From: an uncultured Actinomyces sp.
GTDB taxonomy: Bacteria > Actinomycetota > Actinomycetes > Actinomycetales > Actinomycetaceae
Assembly (NCBI GenBank): GCA_938014245.1
Contig: CALLSD010000048.1
Location: 1-64,000, forward strand
Length of the DNA stretch: 64,000 bases
Direction of reading: 5' to 3'
The number at the start of each line of letters is the position of its first letter. Within the stretch, counting starts at the first letter, position 1. Below the pieces are notes generated by a model. That model saw only the letters and a list, made by a program, of their open reading frames with translations. It had not been told where the DNA came from and made no database searches. Both the position numbers and the translations under genes were made by a program. Positions 1 through 6,823 of the stretch are shown piece by piece.

Positions 1-30
1 TCGCAGGTTCAAATCCTGTCCCCGCTACCA
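1..30 (+). tRNA. 3' end of tRNA-fMet (initiator), partial
   Basis: The window opens inside a tRNA. It shows a T-arm with GGTTCAAATCC in the middle, then acceptor strand CCCCGC, T, A and an encoded CCA. This agrees with my memory of actinobacterial initiator tRNA-fMet, in which position 1 and 72 do not pair (T72 here). The anticodon lies outside the window, so the identity rests on the 3' end only. It is the integration target of the element to its right, and its 3' end is part of the left attachment repeat. Confidence 0.75.
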
Positions 31-111
31 GAAAAACCCGGTATCTCAACGAAAAGTCGCTGAGATACCGGGTTTTTGTATTGCCCAAAATGGCCCGAGG
101 GGCCAGAAAAA
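6..111 (+). repeat. attL: left attachment direct repeat
   Basis: This ~106-bp stretch recurs at 11865-11969 with about ten differences. Shared blocks include GGTTCAAATCCTGTCC, then GCTACCAGAAAAACCCGG continuing to the hairpin, the hairpin itself and GGGGCCAGAAAAA. It starts in the tRNA T-arm and runs past the terminator. The differences mean that attP and attB were similar but not identical, or that one copy has drifted. Confidence 0.85.
32..77 (+). terminator. tRNA terminator inside attL
   Basis: A 17-nt arm (32-48, A5 then CCCGGTATCTCA) pairs with 61-77, which ends in a T5 run. It is a Rho-independent terminator directly behind the tRNA CCA end, and part of the att repeat. Confidence 0.85.
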
Positions 112-124
112 GGGCCACTTATTC
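112..124 (+). promoter_or_regulatory. Putative integrase arm-type site, left
   Basis: GGGCCACTTATTC lies just inside attL. The same 13-mer is at 11723-11735 just inside attR, with shorter copies at 10501 and 11711. Placement at both element ends and at the integrase start suggests arm-type recognition sites of the tyrosine recombinase; this is inferred from position and repetition. Confidence 0.5.
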
Positions 125-253
125 TCAGAAGTCGTAGCCGTCGTCGAGGTCGGGCGTCGGACTATTGAGCTGCTCAGTAGATACGTTATTTTCCTGACGA
201 AGCTGTTGATATCGCCTCATCCACCGGTCATACTCCTGCATTGCCGATTCCAT
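125..253 (-). CDS. Small acidic-tailed protein, 42 aa, unknown
   Basis: Starts MESAMQEYDRWMRRYQQ and ends in the acidic tail DLDDGYDF. The ATG at 253 is preceded on the minus strand by GAGGAG with 3 nt spacing, a good ribosome binding site. The N-terminal half is a plausible charged helix. The same frame is open for a few codons upstream and then meets TGA, with no other start. It is the outermost gene of the element at the attL side and ends 14 nt from the repeat. I recognise no family; a remnant of a longer gene cannot be excluded. Confidence 0.45.
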   Translation of the reverse strand: MESAMQEYDRWMRRYQQLRQENNVSTEQLNSPTPDLDDGYDF

Positions 254-402
254 GAACTCCTCAAAACCTAAGAACTCTCACACCGGGGGGGGCATGGGTC
301 GCGCTGCGACCCCGAGCTGTTCGTTGGAGGTGAGGTCGTCCACGTGCGTCCTTTCCAAACCTGGAGTGCCCGGCCTCGCCTCCACCTACTCGGGAGGTTG
401 GA
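254..402. other. Divergent intergenic region with G8 tract
   Basis: Leader region between the small minus-strand gene and ardA. It holds a run of eight G at 285-292 and a short GGTCGCGCTGCGACC-type inverted repeat just after it. The ribosome binding site GGGAGG of ardA is at 392-397. I see no clear promoter consensus. Confidence 0.4.
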
Positions 403-936
403 ATGATTACGCAAACTACTGTTCGTCCATCGGTCTGGATTGGTTGCCTTGCGTGCTACAGTGAGGGCATACTCAACGGGAGATGGTTCCCGGCAGAAGA
501 AGCCGGTGAAGTTACACCTGAAGACTTGCACCAAGGCCCCACATATCACGACGAGCTATGGGTCTTTGATCATGAGGGGTTCCCTTGCGGAACAGGTGAA
601 ATGTCGCCCGATACCGCACAGCTTTGGGGTGAGGCTTTCGATGAGGTTGGAGAAGAGCAGTGGCCTGCACTGCTCGCATGGGTAGAAACAGGTTGCTACA
701 TCGCGGAAGGTGATGATCTACCGAGCACGTCCGACTTTAGGGAGAGGTACTGTGGCTGCTGGGACTCGTTCGAGGACTACGCTTGCCAATTCGCTGAGGA
801 CATTTGCTTGATGGATGGATGGTCTGAGGAGGCGAAGCGTTTCTTCGACTGGGACGCGTGGATTCATGACCTCGAATTCGACTACACCGTTGCGGATGCC
901 GTTGATAGCGGCGTATTCGTCTTTCGCACTCTCTGA
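403..936 (+). CDS. ardA: ArdA antirestriction protein
   Basis: 177 residues, very acidic, with the N-terminal VWIGCLACYSEGILNGRWF block typical of ArdA (cf. IYVACLAAYNNGxLHGxW). ArdA is a DNA-mimic that inhibits type I restriction-modification enzymes when an element enters a new host. Length fits the family (about 165-180 aa). The ATG follows GGGAGG with a 5-nt spacer. It is convergent with the lantibiotic immunity operon, and its stop codon lies in a long perfect inverted repeat. Confidence 0.9.
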   Translation: MITQTTVRPSVWIGCLACYSEGILNGRWFPAEEAGEVTPEDLHQGPTYHDELWVFDHEGFPCGTGEMSPDTAQLWGEAFDEVGEEQWPALLAWVETGCYIAEGDDLPSTSDFRERYCGCWDSFEDYACQFAEDICLMDGWSEEAKRFFDWDAWIHDLEFDYTVADAVDSGVFVFRTL

Positions 937-986
937 CTGCTCTCCCTGGAAGCCTCAGTGGCTTCCAGGGAGAGCAGTCAGAGAGT
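928..986. repeat. Perfect 27-bp inverted repeat, 5-nt loop, at ardA stop
   Basis: Arms 928-954 and 960-986 are exact reverse complements, separated by TCAGT. The left arm includes the last codons and stop of ardA. It separates ardA (+) from lanG (-), so a bidirectional terminator is the simplest reading. There is only a weak T-run after it on the plus strand (TTTCTG), and the stem is unusually long and perfect for a terminator. Confidence 0.8.
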
Positions 987-1079
987 TTCTGAAAAACTGA
1001 CACCGCTTTGCCGTCACTTGGAAACCTATCCGTTGGAAGTGCAGCTATCCTCACATACGGTTTTCCAAGTTAAGTATAA

Positions 1080-1703
1080 CTATGCACGTTTCACTGACCT
1101 CAGTAAAAACCCCGAACTTATCGCAGCCAACAGAATCCCGGTAGAAAATATATAAGAGCCAAAGGTGGCACCTTTTAAAATCCAAGTCGTGGGAACGACA
1201 GCAAACAAGACCGGTGAGTTTGCAAAATCACCTGTGCTAATCGGAAGACCTGCCACCACAAAAAAGATGATAACAATCCATGAAACTAATGAAGTAGTCC
1301 AAAGCCGAAGCGCAAAACAGGCCAGAGTTAGCACAACCGAAGAGAAAACAAGTACTAAAGCAGTATGACTCGACAGTCGCTCATTAACAAGCTCGCCAAT
1401 GATAGAGACATAAAGCAGGCTCAAGCAAATGTTAACTACTTGTGCGAGAAGCAGCGATTTAGCAATGAACCGGAGCAGAACTTTATCGTGAATGCTAAAC
1501 GAGACATACGAGGCAGGGACCTTAGCATGCGATAAAGCTAGACCTGCCGTGGCAATTGGGAGCATGATGAGTATCGCGGATTGCGCTACGGCAATGGTAT
1601 TTCCATAACGGAGAAACAGCAGCGGAAGAGCTAGTGCACCGATATAAGCGATCGTGGCCCAACGAATGATTGCGATTCGCTCGATAGAACACAAAGACTT
1701 CAT
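1080..1703 (-). CDS. Lantibiotic immunity ABC permease, LanG-like
   Basis: 207 residues with about six hydrophobic segments (e.g. residues ~13-32, 39-57, 78-100, 113-133, 137-152, 184-200) and no nucleotide-binding motifs. Overlaps the end of the preceding permease gene by 4 nt (ATGA), indicating coupling. The order ATPase (218 aa), permease (241), permease (207) and the sizes match NisF/NisE/NisG, self-immunity transporters that expel lantibiotic from the membrane. The call as LanG is inferred from this context and the precursor gene upstream; sequence alone would only say ABC-2 permease. Confidence 0.75.
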   Translation of the reverse strand: MKSLCSIERIAIIRWATIAYIGALALPLLFLRYGNTIAVAQSAILIMLPIATAGLALSHAKVPASYVSFSIHDKVLLRFIAKSLLLAQVVNICLSLLYVSIIGELVNERLSSHTALVLVFSSVVLTLACFALRLWTTSLVSWIVIIFFVVAGLPISTGDFANSPVLFAVVPTTWILKGATFGSYIFSTGILLAAISSGFLLRSVKRA

Positions 1704-2425
1704 TTTCTTACTGCTCCTTTACTTCGAAACCTAGCCACAAGAACATAGATAATAATTAGGATTGCTACCGGGATAAGCGCAGAGAAACCGAAATTTGATT
1801 GCTCCTGGATATCTACGAACGAGATTGCGGTACCATTGAGATTCAGCCCTACGGAGTGGAGGGCGTTTGATATGTATGGGGTAGCATTGTCAGCTAGGTT
1901 ACCGGGTAGCACTATCCAGAAGTACAGAAGAACACCTGAAATTACCGCGGCAGCCGGAGGTCTTGAGAGACTTTCTAATGTCGAGTAGATCAGAGCAATT
2001 AGTATACTTTGGAAGGTAAGAAAGCAAAGCAGGGTCGCTAGTCCAGAGTGCATCTTCGAACCAGACAAAACCATTGTTAGATCGAATAACAGCACACTAA
2101 GCAGGTTCACAAGAATTATTAAAAGCGTTCGACAGATAGTGCGCAGGACGCTAGGCAACCAAGCAATGTATACCTGCCGAGGCAACCCCCCGTAGTGGAC
2201 CTTGGAAACCCTAGCATCAAGTATAAAGAGTAATGCGAGGGAAATCAGTGGCTGCGTTCCAGTAAAGAAGAAGCTGTATCCCCCTATTATTGGAGTTCCG
2301 TTTGCCTCACTTGAAATCCATGCGCCGAGGAATAGCGACGCCATTGAGCCCAAGATAGCCGCGAGAAAATACCAGATATTCCAATAGTAAGTAAGCAAAG
2401 CACGGATAGCTGAAGTGATTGGCAT
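1700..2425 (-). CDS. Lantibiotic immunity ABC permease, LanE-like
   Basis: 241 residues, about six transmembrane segments, beginning MPITSAIRALLTYYWNIWYFLAAILG. The N-terminal amphipathic stretch followed by a first helix is the layout of ABC-2/MutE-EpiE type permeases of lantibiotic immunity systems. It starts 4 nt after the ATPase gene and overlaps the next permease. Lower GC than the flanking chromosome is evident by eye, in keeping with transfer. Family assignment rests on gene order and size; a bacitracin-type BcrAB transporter is the alternative. Confidence 0.75.
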   Translation of the reverse strand: MPITSAIRALLTYYWNIWYFLAAILGSMASLFLGAWISSEANGTPIIGGYSFFFTGTQPLISLALLFILDARVSKVHYGGLPRQVYIAWLPSVLRTICRTLLIILVNLLSVLLFDLTMVLSGSKMHSGLATLLCFLTFQSILIALIYSTLESLSRPPAAAVISGVLLYFWIVLPGNLADNATPYISNALHSVGLNLNGTAISFVDIQEQSNFGFSALIPVAILIIIYVLVARFRSKGAVRK

Positions 2426-2429
2426 GGCC

Positions 2430-3086
2430 CTACCTCCGGTGATATAGGTCCGCGAGATTCACACCGTTGAGGTCGGGGATATGCAAAGCTTTGCCGTTTC
2501 GAACTACGACACACTCATCCGGGACGCCTTGAATCTCATGGAGGAGGTGCGTTGATATTACAACGCAGTTCCCTTCGTCCCGATAACGACGAAGCGTCGC
2601 AGACAAGGAGATCATGCCATCTGGATCCAAACCATTCTGTGGCTCATCAAGGAACAAAAATTTTGGTCTAGATAATAAAGCAAGACAAAGCTCCAGCCGT
2701 TCCTTCATGCCGGTCGAGTAATCCTTGGCTTTCCGCCCGTGGGCAGCGCGGACGATGCCCACACTATCCAAGGCCGACTCAGGATCAACATCCAGACCCC
2801 AGAATGCCGCGACGACCTGTACATTTTGTTTACCACTCAGATACGGAAAGTAGCTTGGATGGTCGATTGCAGCTGACATTTCATTAATGTCTGTCTGATC
2901 GTATCTAATGTGGCCACTTACTGGTTTTATCCGACCAAGGAGAGTTTTCATTAAGGTGGTTTTACCTGCTCCATTTGGTCCAAGGAGGCAGATTATCCTG
3001 CCAGTATTTAGCTGCAAGTTAATGCCGCTCACTACTGGGGAATTCTTGTACCCAACCGACAAATCAGTTACCGATATAGCTGGCAT
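2430..3086 (-). CDS. Lantibiotic immunity ABC ATPase, LanF-like
   Basis: 218 residues. Walker A GPNGAGKTT (~36-44), signature YSTGMKERLEL (~131), Walker B FLFLDEPQNGLDPDG (~151) and a switch His in STHLLHEI. The signature SxGMKxRL and the DEPxNGLDPDG string are characteristic of NisF/SpaF/BcrA-like ATPases. At the Q-loop, where LanF proteins carry an 'E-loop' (IExP...Y...L), this protein has IDHPSYFPYLSG, so Asp occupies the Glu position. The gene follows the lantibiotic precursor, with GAAAGG as ribosome binding site 11 nt behind the precursor stop. Powers lantibiotic extrusion with the two permeases. Confidence 0.88.
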   Translation of the reverse strand: MPAISVTDLSVGYKNSPVVSGINLQLNTGRIICLLGPNGAGKTTLMKTLLGRIKPVSGHIRYDQTDINEMSAAIDHPSYFPYLSGKQNVQVVAAFWGLDVDPESALDSVGIVRAAHGRKAKDYSTGMKERLELCLALLSRPKFLFLDEPQNGLDPDGMISLSATLRRYRDEGNCVVISTHLLHEIQGVPDECVVVRNGKALHIPDLNGVNLADLYHRR

Positions 3087-3096
3087 GGTCTACCTT

Positions 3097-3366
3097 TCAA
3101 AGAAAACTGCCCTGGAGGTAAGGCCTAGGATGCCTTACCTCCAGGGTTGATTGTTGCGACAAAGCTACTAACTGCTTGCAGTCAACAGTGATGCTGGAGC
3201 CGTTAGTACACTGGGTAGTGAAGCGTGCAATGCCGCCGGTCGGGCACCCAGGGGTGCACAGGAAGTTCGAGGTGATGTGAGGACGAAGAGTTTCCTCAAC
3301 CTCTTCAACACGGGTGTCAAGGTCAACGGTGACCACGACTTCTCCAAGCTCTCGGAATCTGGACAT
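3097..3366 (-). CDS. Nisin/gallidermin-type lantibiotic precursor
   Basis: 89-residue open frame. After a leader ending VEEVEETLRPH comes ITSNFLCTPGCPTGG, matching the lipid II-binding A/B rings of nisin (ITSISLCTPGC) and gallidermin (IASKFLCTPGC). Cys at core positions 7, 11, 23 and 33 with many Ser/Thr partners fits lanthionine rings. The leader has VDLD at about -17 to -14, equivalent to the class I FNLD box. The ATG at 3366 has no ribosome binding site; a GTG at 3336 preceded by GGAGA gives a 20-residue leader and may be the true start. The last 26 residues run through a terminator-like hairpin, and tandem TAG stops occur in another frame at 3165-3170, so a one-base shift near the 3' end is suspected. 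No modification enzymes are nearby. Confidence 0.85.
   Translation of the reverse strand: MSRFRELGEVVVTVDLDTRVEEVEETLRPHITSNFLCTPGCPTGGIARFTTQCTNGSSITVDCKQLVALSQQSTLEVRHPRPYLQGSFL
3098..3146 (-). terminator. Attenuator/terminator between lantibiotic precursor and lanF
   Basis: Arms 3132-3146 and 3110-3124 (15 bp, perfect, CCCTGGAGGTAAGGC on the minus strand) with a 7-nt loop, followed on the minus strand by CAGTTTTCTTT. Hairpins at this position, right after lanA, are common in lantibiotic operons: they give much precursor mRNA and partial readthrough into downstream genes. Here it lies inside the annotated open frame of the precursor, which bears on where that frame really ends. Confidence 0.8.
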
Positions 3367-3486
3367 ATTCGGGTAACAGAAAGTTACATGCGCTGCTATG
3401 GTACAACGATGCAGGGTTAGCAGGGGGGCAACTTTCAGAATGTTCAGATCTGACTATGATTTAGCCTAATTACTTTAGACTGTTGA
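3367..3486. other. Upstream region of lantibiotic precursor
   Basis: 120 nt between the mobilization operon and the precursor gene, distinctly AT-richer than the mob genes. On the minus strand it holds GTAACTTTCTGTTAC, a short inverted repeat about 10 nt before the annotated ATG, and a C7 run. Promoter and any regulator site for the precursor should lie here; I cannot assign -35/-10 boxes with confidence. Confidence 0.35.
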
Positions 3487-3645
3487 TCAGACCGAGAACA
3501 CGGCGCTGATACTCTCAACAACGCTCTCGCCTTCGCGCACCGTTCCATCGAGCCGCTCAGCGCTCTTGTTGATCGACCGAGAGTAATCGACCTTGACGCT
3601 AGGCTTGCCCAGTTTGATGCCCGTTCCAATCACAGGTTTCACCAT
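3487..3645 (-). CDS. Small basic protein at end of mob operon, 52 aa
   Basis: MVKPVIGTGIKLGKPSVKVDYSRS... ending SISAVFSV. I choose the ATG at 3645 because AAGGAGGTGAGAAGG sits directly before it, one of the strongest ribosome binding sites in the element; the frame is open upstream to 3687 but without a comparable signal. It lies 17 nt behind the coiled-coil gene, so it is probably the last gene of the mobilization operon. No family recognised. Confidence 0.6.
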   Translation of the reverse strand: MVKPVIGTGIKLGKPSVKVDYSRSINKSAERLDGTVREGESVVESISAVFSV

Positions 3646-3662
3646 CCTTCTCACCTCCTTCC

Positions 3663-4619
3663 TCACCTGAGTTCCTCGTAGACCCATCGGCTCACCCGCA
3701 GGACTACCCAGATGAACAACGCTGCCCCACCGAGCGTCGCAGCAGCGATCAACACCTTATGCCACCACACCGAGGCCGCTGTGAACAAGCCCCATGCCCA
3801 CCCAAAGAGCGGGCCGATGCCGAACATGCTCCCAACACCCCACACGAGGCCACCCACGAGCAAGAGCGAGGCGAACAGCGGTAGCACAGCAATGGCAACT
3901 CTTCCGACCGCCGTCCAAGGTATGCGCCCCTCCAGGGACTCCAGATGGCGCTCGTTGCGCTCCATAGACGCAACCGCCTTGTTAGCCTTGTCTATGACCG
4001 TATCGACCTTCTGAGCGGTCTCAGCGACTTTCTGCGCGCCAATATCGGCAACGCGCTGCTCATACCCATCGAGAATGCTCTCAATGCGCTGAATGCGCTC
4101 CTCCACCGCCACAGAAAGCCGCTCATCGAGCACCCCGACGGCGTACTCACTGAGTCTGCTCATATCGACACGCACAGTCCTGCCGTTGCCAACGGTTTTC
4201 TTAAGCTCACCCAAGGCCGTAATAATCTTCGTCTGACCGCTGCTGATCTGCTTCGTCATCGAGAATGCTTGCAACTCGGAATTGCTCACTTCGCTTCCGT
4301 CGCCCAGCTTCACGACTCGCTTGTCGCTCAGCTGCCCCGCGATGGCGGCTAGTGTCTTCTCGATCTCGTTCAGCCTGTTCTTCGTCTCGTCGTCGAGCTG
4401 CGTCTGCGAGGGCTGCTCGTGCTGCTGCGAGATCAACCTCTCCAATCTCTTGATTGCTGCTGTCTGTGCCTCGTCCATCGCCTTGAGCCAGCCGCTCATC
4501 GCGTTGATTGACTTCGTCAGCTCGCGTGTCTGATCCTCTACGGCGTCGAGCCTTGACATCAAGGATGCTGACGTCTCCAAGTTTTGCTGTTCCTGCTTGA
4601 CCTTGTCCAGAGCGCTCAT
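3663..4619 (-). CDS. Coiled-coil membrane protein overlapping relaxase (MbeB/MobB-like role)
   Basis: 318 residues starting MSALDKVKQEQQNLETSA; GGGAGAG precedes the ATG by 4 nt. Residues ~1-200 are charged, heptad-rich coiled coil (DAVEDQTRELTKSINAM, ERIQRIESILDGYEQRV), and the C-terminal ~90 residues hold two or three membrane segments (VAIAVLPLFASLLLVGGLVW and VLIAAATLGGAALFIWVVL). The first 413 nt overlap the 3' part of the relaxase gene in another frame. In ColE1-type plasmids small helical Mob proteins are nested in the relaxase gene in the same way, and aid relaxosome-membrane contact; that role here is inferred. Confidence 0.75.
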   Translation of the reverse strand: MSALDKVKQEQQNLETSASLMSRLDAVEDQTRELTKSINAMSGWLKAMDEAQTAAIKRLERLISQQHEQPSQTQLDDETKNRLNEIEKTLAAIAGQLSDKRVVKLGDGSEVSNSELQAFSMTKQISSGQTKIITALGELKKTVGNGRTVRVDMSRLSEYAVGVLDERLSVAVEERIQRIESILDGYEQRVADIGAQKVAETAQKVDTVIDKANKAVASMERNERHLESLEGRIPWTAVGRVAIAVLPLFASLLLVGGLVWGVGSMFGIGPLFGWAWGLFTAASVWWHKVLIAAATLGGAALFIWVVLRVSRWVYEELR

Positions 4620-5448
4620 GGTGCTCTCCCTTCTGTGTAATAGTCTTGTTTTGTTGACGGAGTGCGAAGATCTCCCCAACACCCTTCGCTGTGAACTCAT
4701 CGCAAAGCGATGACGCCTTGCGCCGCCCCCATTTGCCGTTATCTTCTCGTCGCATGGAGTACGTCCAACCATCCCGATCCGTGACGCGCAAACGTACCTC
4801 ATGCTCAGCGAGCACCTGCTCGAACGACTCATGATCAACCGAGCGCTGATCGAGGAGCGCCGTCATCACTATGTCTCCGAGCTTCTGCTCGAAACCGCCG
4901 TCCTTGAACGCGCCGCGACGCAGATCCCAATCGGGCTTGGGTTGCTGTGGGTCAGGAAGCACCTGACAGCCCTCATCACGCATAAGTTGGTCATTGACTT
5001 GTCTAAGACCACGAGACCACGAGCGACATCGAGACAGTGCTTTCCCAGTGAGGTTGTCGTGATTCACGACGTAGATGTGGTTGTGCAAGTGCCCACCCGC
5101 ACTATCGGTGTGCGTCACGACAAGAAAGTCTGCACTGTTCATGCGCTTGGCGAGCTTCACACCGAGGTCATGCACGCGCTGGATGTGCTCAGGATTATTC
5201 ACATCGAACTCCTCAGGAGAGAAGTTCTGCGTGTAGGTGTACATCTCGTTATGACGACCGATTGCACGGATTTGCTCAGCACGCGCAACAAGCGCCTTCG
5301 GTTTCCCCATCGAGCACGTGTACCACTCAGTACGTGTGTCCTTATCCTCATCCTCAAAACGCTGATAACGATCCCCACTTGTACCGTACAACGCGTACGC
5401 AACAGCTGATCGTGCATTCGTCGTCGGCTGTACGTTGACGGTGCTCAT
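4207..5448 (-). CDS. mobA: MOBP-type relaxase
   Basis: 413 residues. Motif III, HTDSAGGHLHNHIYVVN (residues 113-129), supplies the three-His metal site of relaxase/mobilization nucleases (PF03432-like); candidate nicking tyrosines are in TTNARSAVAYALYG (Y18, Y21). It would nick oriT and pilot the strand through a helper conjugation system. The C-terminal third is low-complexity and charged, and overlaps the next gene. The ATG follows GAGGTGAG and overlaps the mobC stop by 4 nt, so the two are translationally coupled. Confidence 0.88.
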   Translation of the reverse strand: MSTVNVQPTTNARSAVAYALYGTSGDRYQRFEDEDKDTRTEWYTCSMGKPKALVARAEQIRAIGRHNEMYTYTQNFSPEEFDVNNPEHIQRVHDLGVKLAKRMNSADFLVVTHTDSAGGHLHNHIYVVNHDNLTGKALSRCRSWSRGLRQVNDQLMRDEGCQVLPDPQQPKPDWDLRRGAFKDGGFEQKLGDIVMTALLDQRSVDHESFEQVLAEHEVRLRVTDRDGWTYSMRREDNGKWGRRKASSLCDEFTAKGVGEIFALRQQNKTITQKGEHHERSGQGQAGTAKLGDVSILDVKARRRRGSDTRADEVNQRDERLAQGDGRGTDSSNQEIGEVDLAAARAALADAARRRDEEQAERDREDTSRHRGAAERQASREAGRRKRSEQFRVASILDDEADQQRSDEDYYGLG

Positions 5449-6131
5449 AAACTCACCTCGTCTCCGAACAACGCACGCACCTCAGCAAGAACAGCAAGCA
5501 CCTCACGAAGAAGCTCATCGCTTACTGCCGTGCCCGCGCGCACTACCTGGTTCAGATTCACACCGACACGACGCAACTGCTCAACTGCCCTCGCTTTCTC
5601 GGGCGACGGCATCGGCACCGCTGCATGAGCAGCGAGTGCCTCCACCGCGTGGCTACGTGCGTCCAGCGCATCACGCAGGACAGCACGCACCCACGTGCTC
5701 GGCTTCACGCCGAACTCCCGAGCCTGACACCTTACGGCGTCAAGCTCGGTACGCGTCACCCTCACATCGATATGTGCATCGAGGATGACGCGCGCATCTG
5801 CCCCCTGTGTTGTCTCCTCTGTCGCCGGGGCAGATGCATTCGTATTACCGCCCTCCTCCTCAAGCACATTGAGAGGCGGCAATACGACATTGCCAGCAGG
5901 CCTGTTGTCGGACGATCGGAGCAAGCTCCTCTGTCCTCCAACATGCAGCTGGCCCACGTCCTCGGTCGCTACGCGACCTGCGGGCGAGGGGGAGGTCACC
6001 CCGTGCTGCACAGCAGCAGACGAGGTGACCGAGTGGTGTGCACTACGCTGCTCCTGCTGAGGTGCAGGAGCAGCAGCACGCTGAGCACCACGCGCCGGTA
6101 GAGAGCTAGTCGGTCGCGTAACAATAATCAT
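5445..6131 (-). CDS. mobC: MobC-family relaxosome accessory protein
   Basis: 228 residues. The C-terminal half has a ribbon-helix-helix-like segment (DVRVTRTELDAVRCQAREFG, ~122-141) followed by EQLRRVGVNLNQVVRAG (~184-200), the hallmark of bacterial MobC proteins (PF05713). MobC binds near oriT and helps the relaxase melt the nick region. The first ~110 residues are a Pro/Ala/Ser-rich disordered extension, longer than usual. It overlaps its neighbours on both sides by ATGA. Confidence 0.85.
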   Translation of the reverse strand: MIIVTRPTSSLPARGAQRAAAPAPQQEQRSAHHSVTSSAAVQHGVTSPSPAGRVATEDVGQLHVGGQRSLLRSSDNRPAGNVVLPPLNVLEEEGGNTNASAPATEETTQGADARVILDAHIDVRVTRTELDAVRCQAREFGVKPSTWVRAVLRDALDARSHAVEALAAHAAVPMPSPEKARAVEQLRRVGVNLNQVVRAGTAVSDELLREVLAVLAEVRALFGDEVSL

Positions 6132-6445
6132 TGCGCATAACCTCCCTCACTACCGGCATAAACAGCAGCATCGCTAGACTCATGCTGCTGGTTGCGATCC
6201 ACCCGAGCCTTCTTCGCACGCTCAGCACGCTTCTCTCGTTCCTGCTCAATAAGCTGAGCAGCATACTCGCGATACTCCGTGAATCGCTCCGGTTCCCTTT
6301 CCTCAAAGAGACGAGCGACGCGAAGCAGGAGCTTCTGCTCCTCCTTAGCATCTTTCTCACGCGCTGCCTTGAGTTCAGCAGCGTACTTCTCCTTGAGCTT
6401 CTCAACGTGTGTTTTAGGCTTCTCTTCTTCTTGTTTCGTAGACAT
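6128..6445 (-). CDS. Small charged coiled-coil protein in mob operon, 105 aa
   Basis: MSTKQEEEKPKTHVEKLKEK..., almost entirely Lys/Glu/Arg-rich helix. I place the start at the ATG at 6445 with GAAAGG 9 nt upstream; the upstream part of the open frame is not needed. It overlaps mobC by 4 nt. The first gene of the mob block, so possibly a relaxosome or oriT-associated helper, but no family is recognised. Confidence 0.6.
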   Translation of the reverse strand: MSTKQEEEKPKTHVEKLKEKYAAELKAAREKDAKEEQKLLLRVARLFEEREPERFTEYREYAAQLIEQEREKRAERAKKARVDRNQQHESSDAAVYAGSEGGYAQ

Positions 6446-6508
6446 GGTTTCTAACCTTTCTCTTTCGTATAAATGCCGCTGCCCAGACGGCTGAGAGGGC
6501 GAAGCCAC
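6446..6508. other. Short gap before mob block; candidate oriT region
   Basis: The only non-coding stretch between the polymerase and mob genes (63 nt). Origins of transfer usually lie next to mobC-type genes, so this and the 5' ends around it are the best place to look. I see no convincing nic-type inverted repeat, hence low confidence. Confidence 0.2.
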
Positions 6509-6823
6509 CTAGTGACTTCCAAGCTGTTTCTTCATTGATTCGACGCACTTCTTGATTGAGAAGTTGTCGAACGTACCGTCGCTCCTGTAAACGAAGAAGT
6601 TCCTTGTCCCCCAGTCCGGCATGACCCCGACGTAGAAGAAATCAATACCGTGTGCAGCCTTCTTCACGGCTTCGGGATGGAACGCAAAGAGGTCTCGAAC
6701 AAAAGCAGCATCCTCACCTTCCAGAGCGACTCCAGGGAGCGACCGGTGAAGCACGATTTGCGCGTAGTCGGCAACGGCTCTCCAGGTCTCAAATCGCTTT
6801 CCACCAAGCGGATACCAGGTCAT
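6509..6823 (-). CDS. DCL/DUF3223 family protein, 104 aa
   Basis: Resembles DUF3223 (plant DCL homologues): HPEAVKKAAHGIDFFYVGV, then RNFFVYRSDGTFDNFSIKKCVES, matching the conserved HP..K.G.GI...V and F...R.DG...DFS..KC pattern. Molecular role is unknown; in bacteria the family often occurs in phages and integrated elements. Overlaps the polymerase stop by 4 nt (ATGA), so it is co-translated with the polymerase. Confidence 0.75.
   Translation of the reverse strand: MTWYPLGGKRFETWRAVADYAQIVLHRSLPGVALEGEDAAFVRDLFAFHPEAVKKAAHGIDFFYVGVMPDWGTRNFFVYRSDGTFDNFSIKKCVESMKKQLGSH

Noticed and set aside
252..464. Plus-strand ORF of 70 codons overlapping the start of ardA
   Set aside because: Low-complexity translation through the G8 tract, no ribosome binding site, and ardA has a good start and family match in another frame.
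4801..5409. 202-codon plus-strand ORF opposite the relaxase
   Set aside because: Antisense shadow of mobA; composition follows the codon positions of the real gene and no domain is seen.
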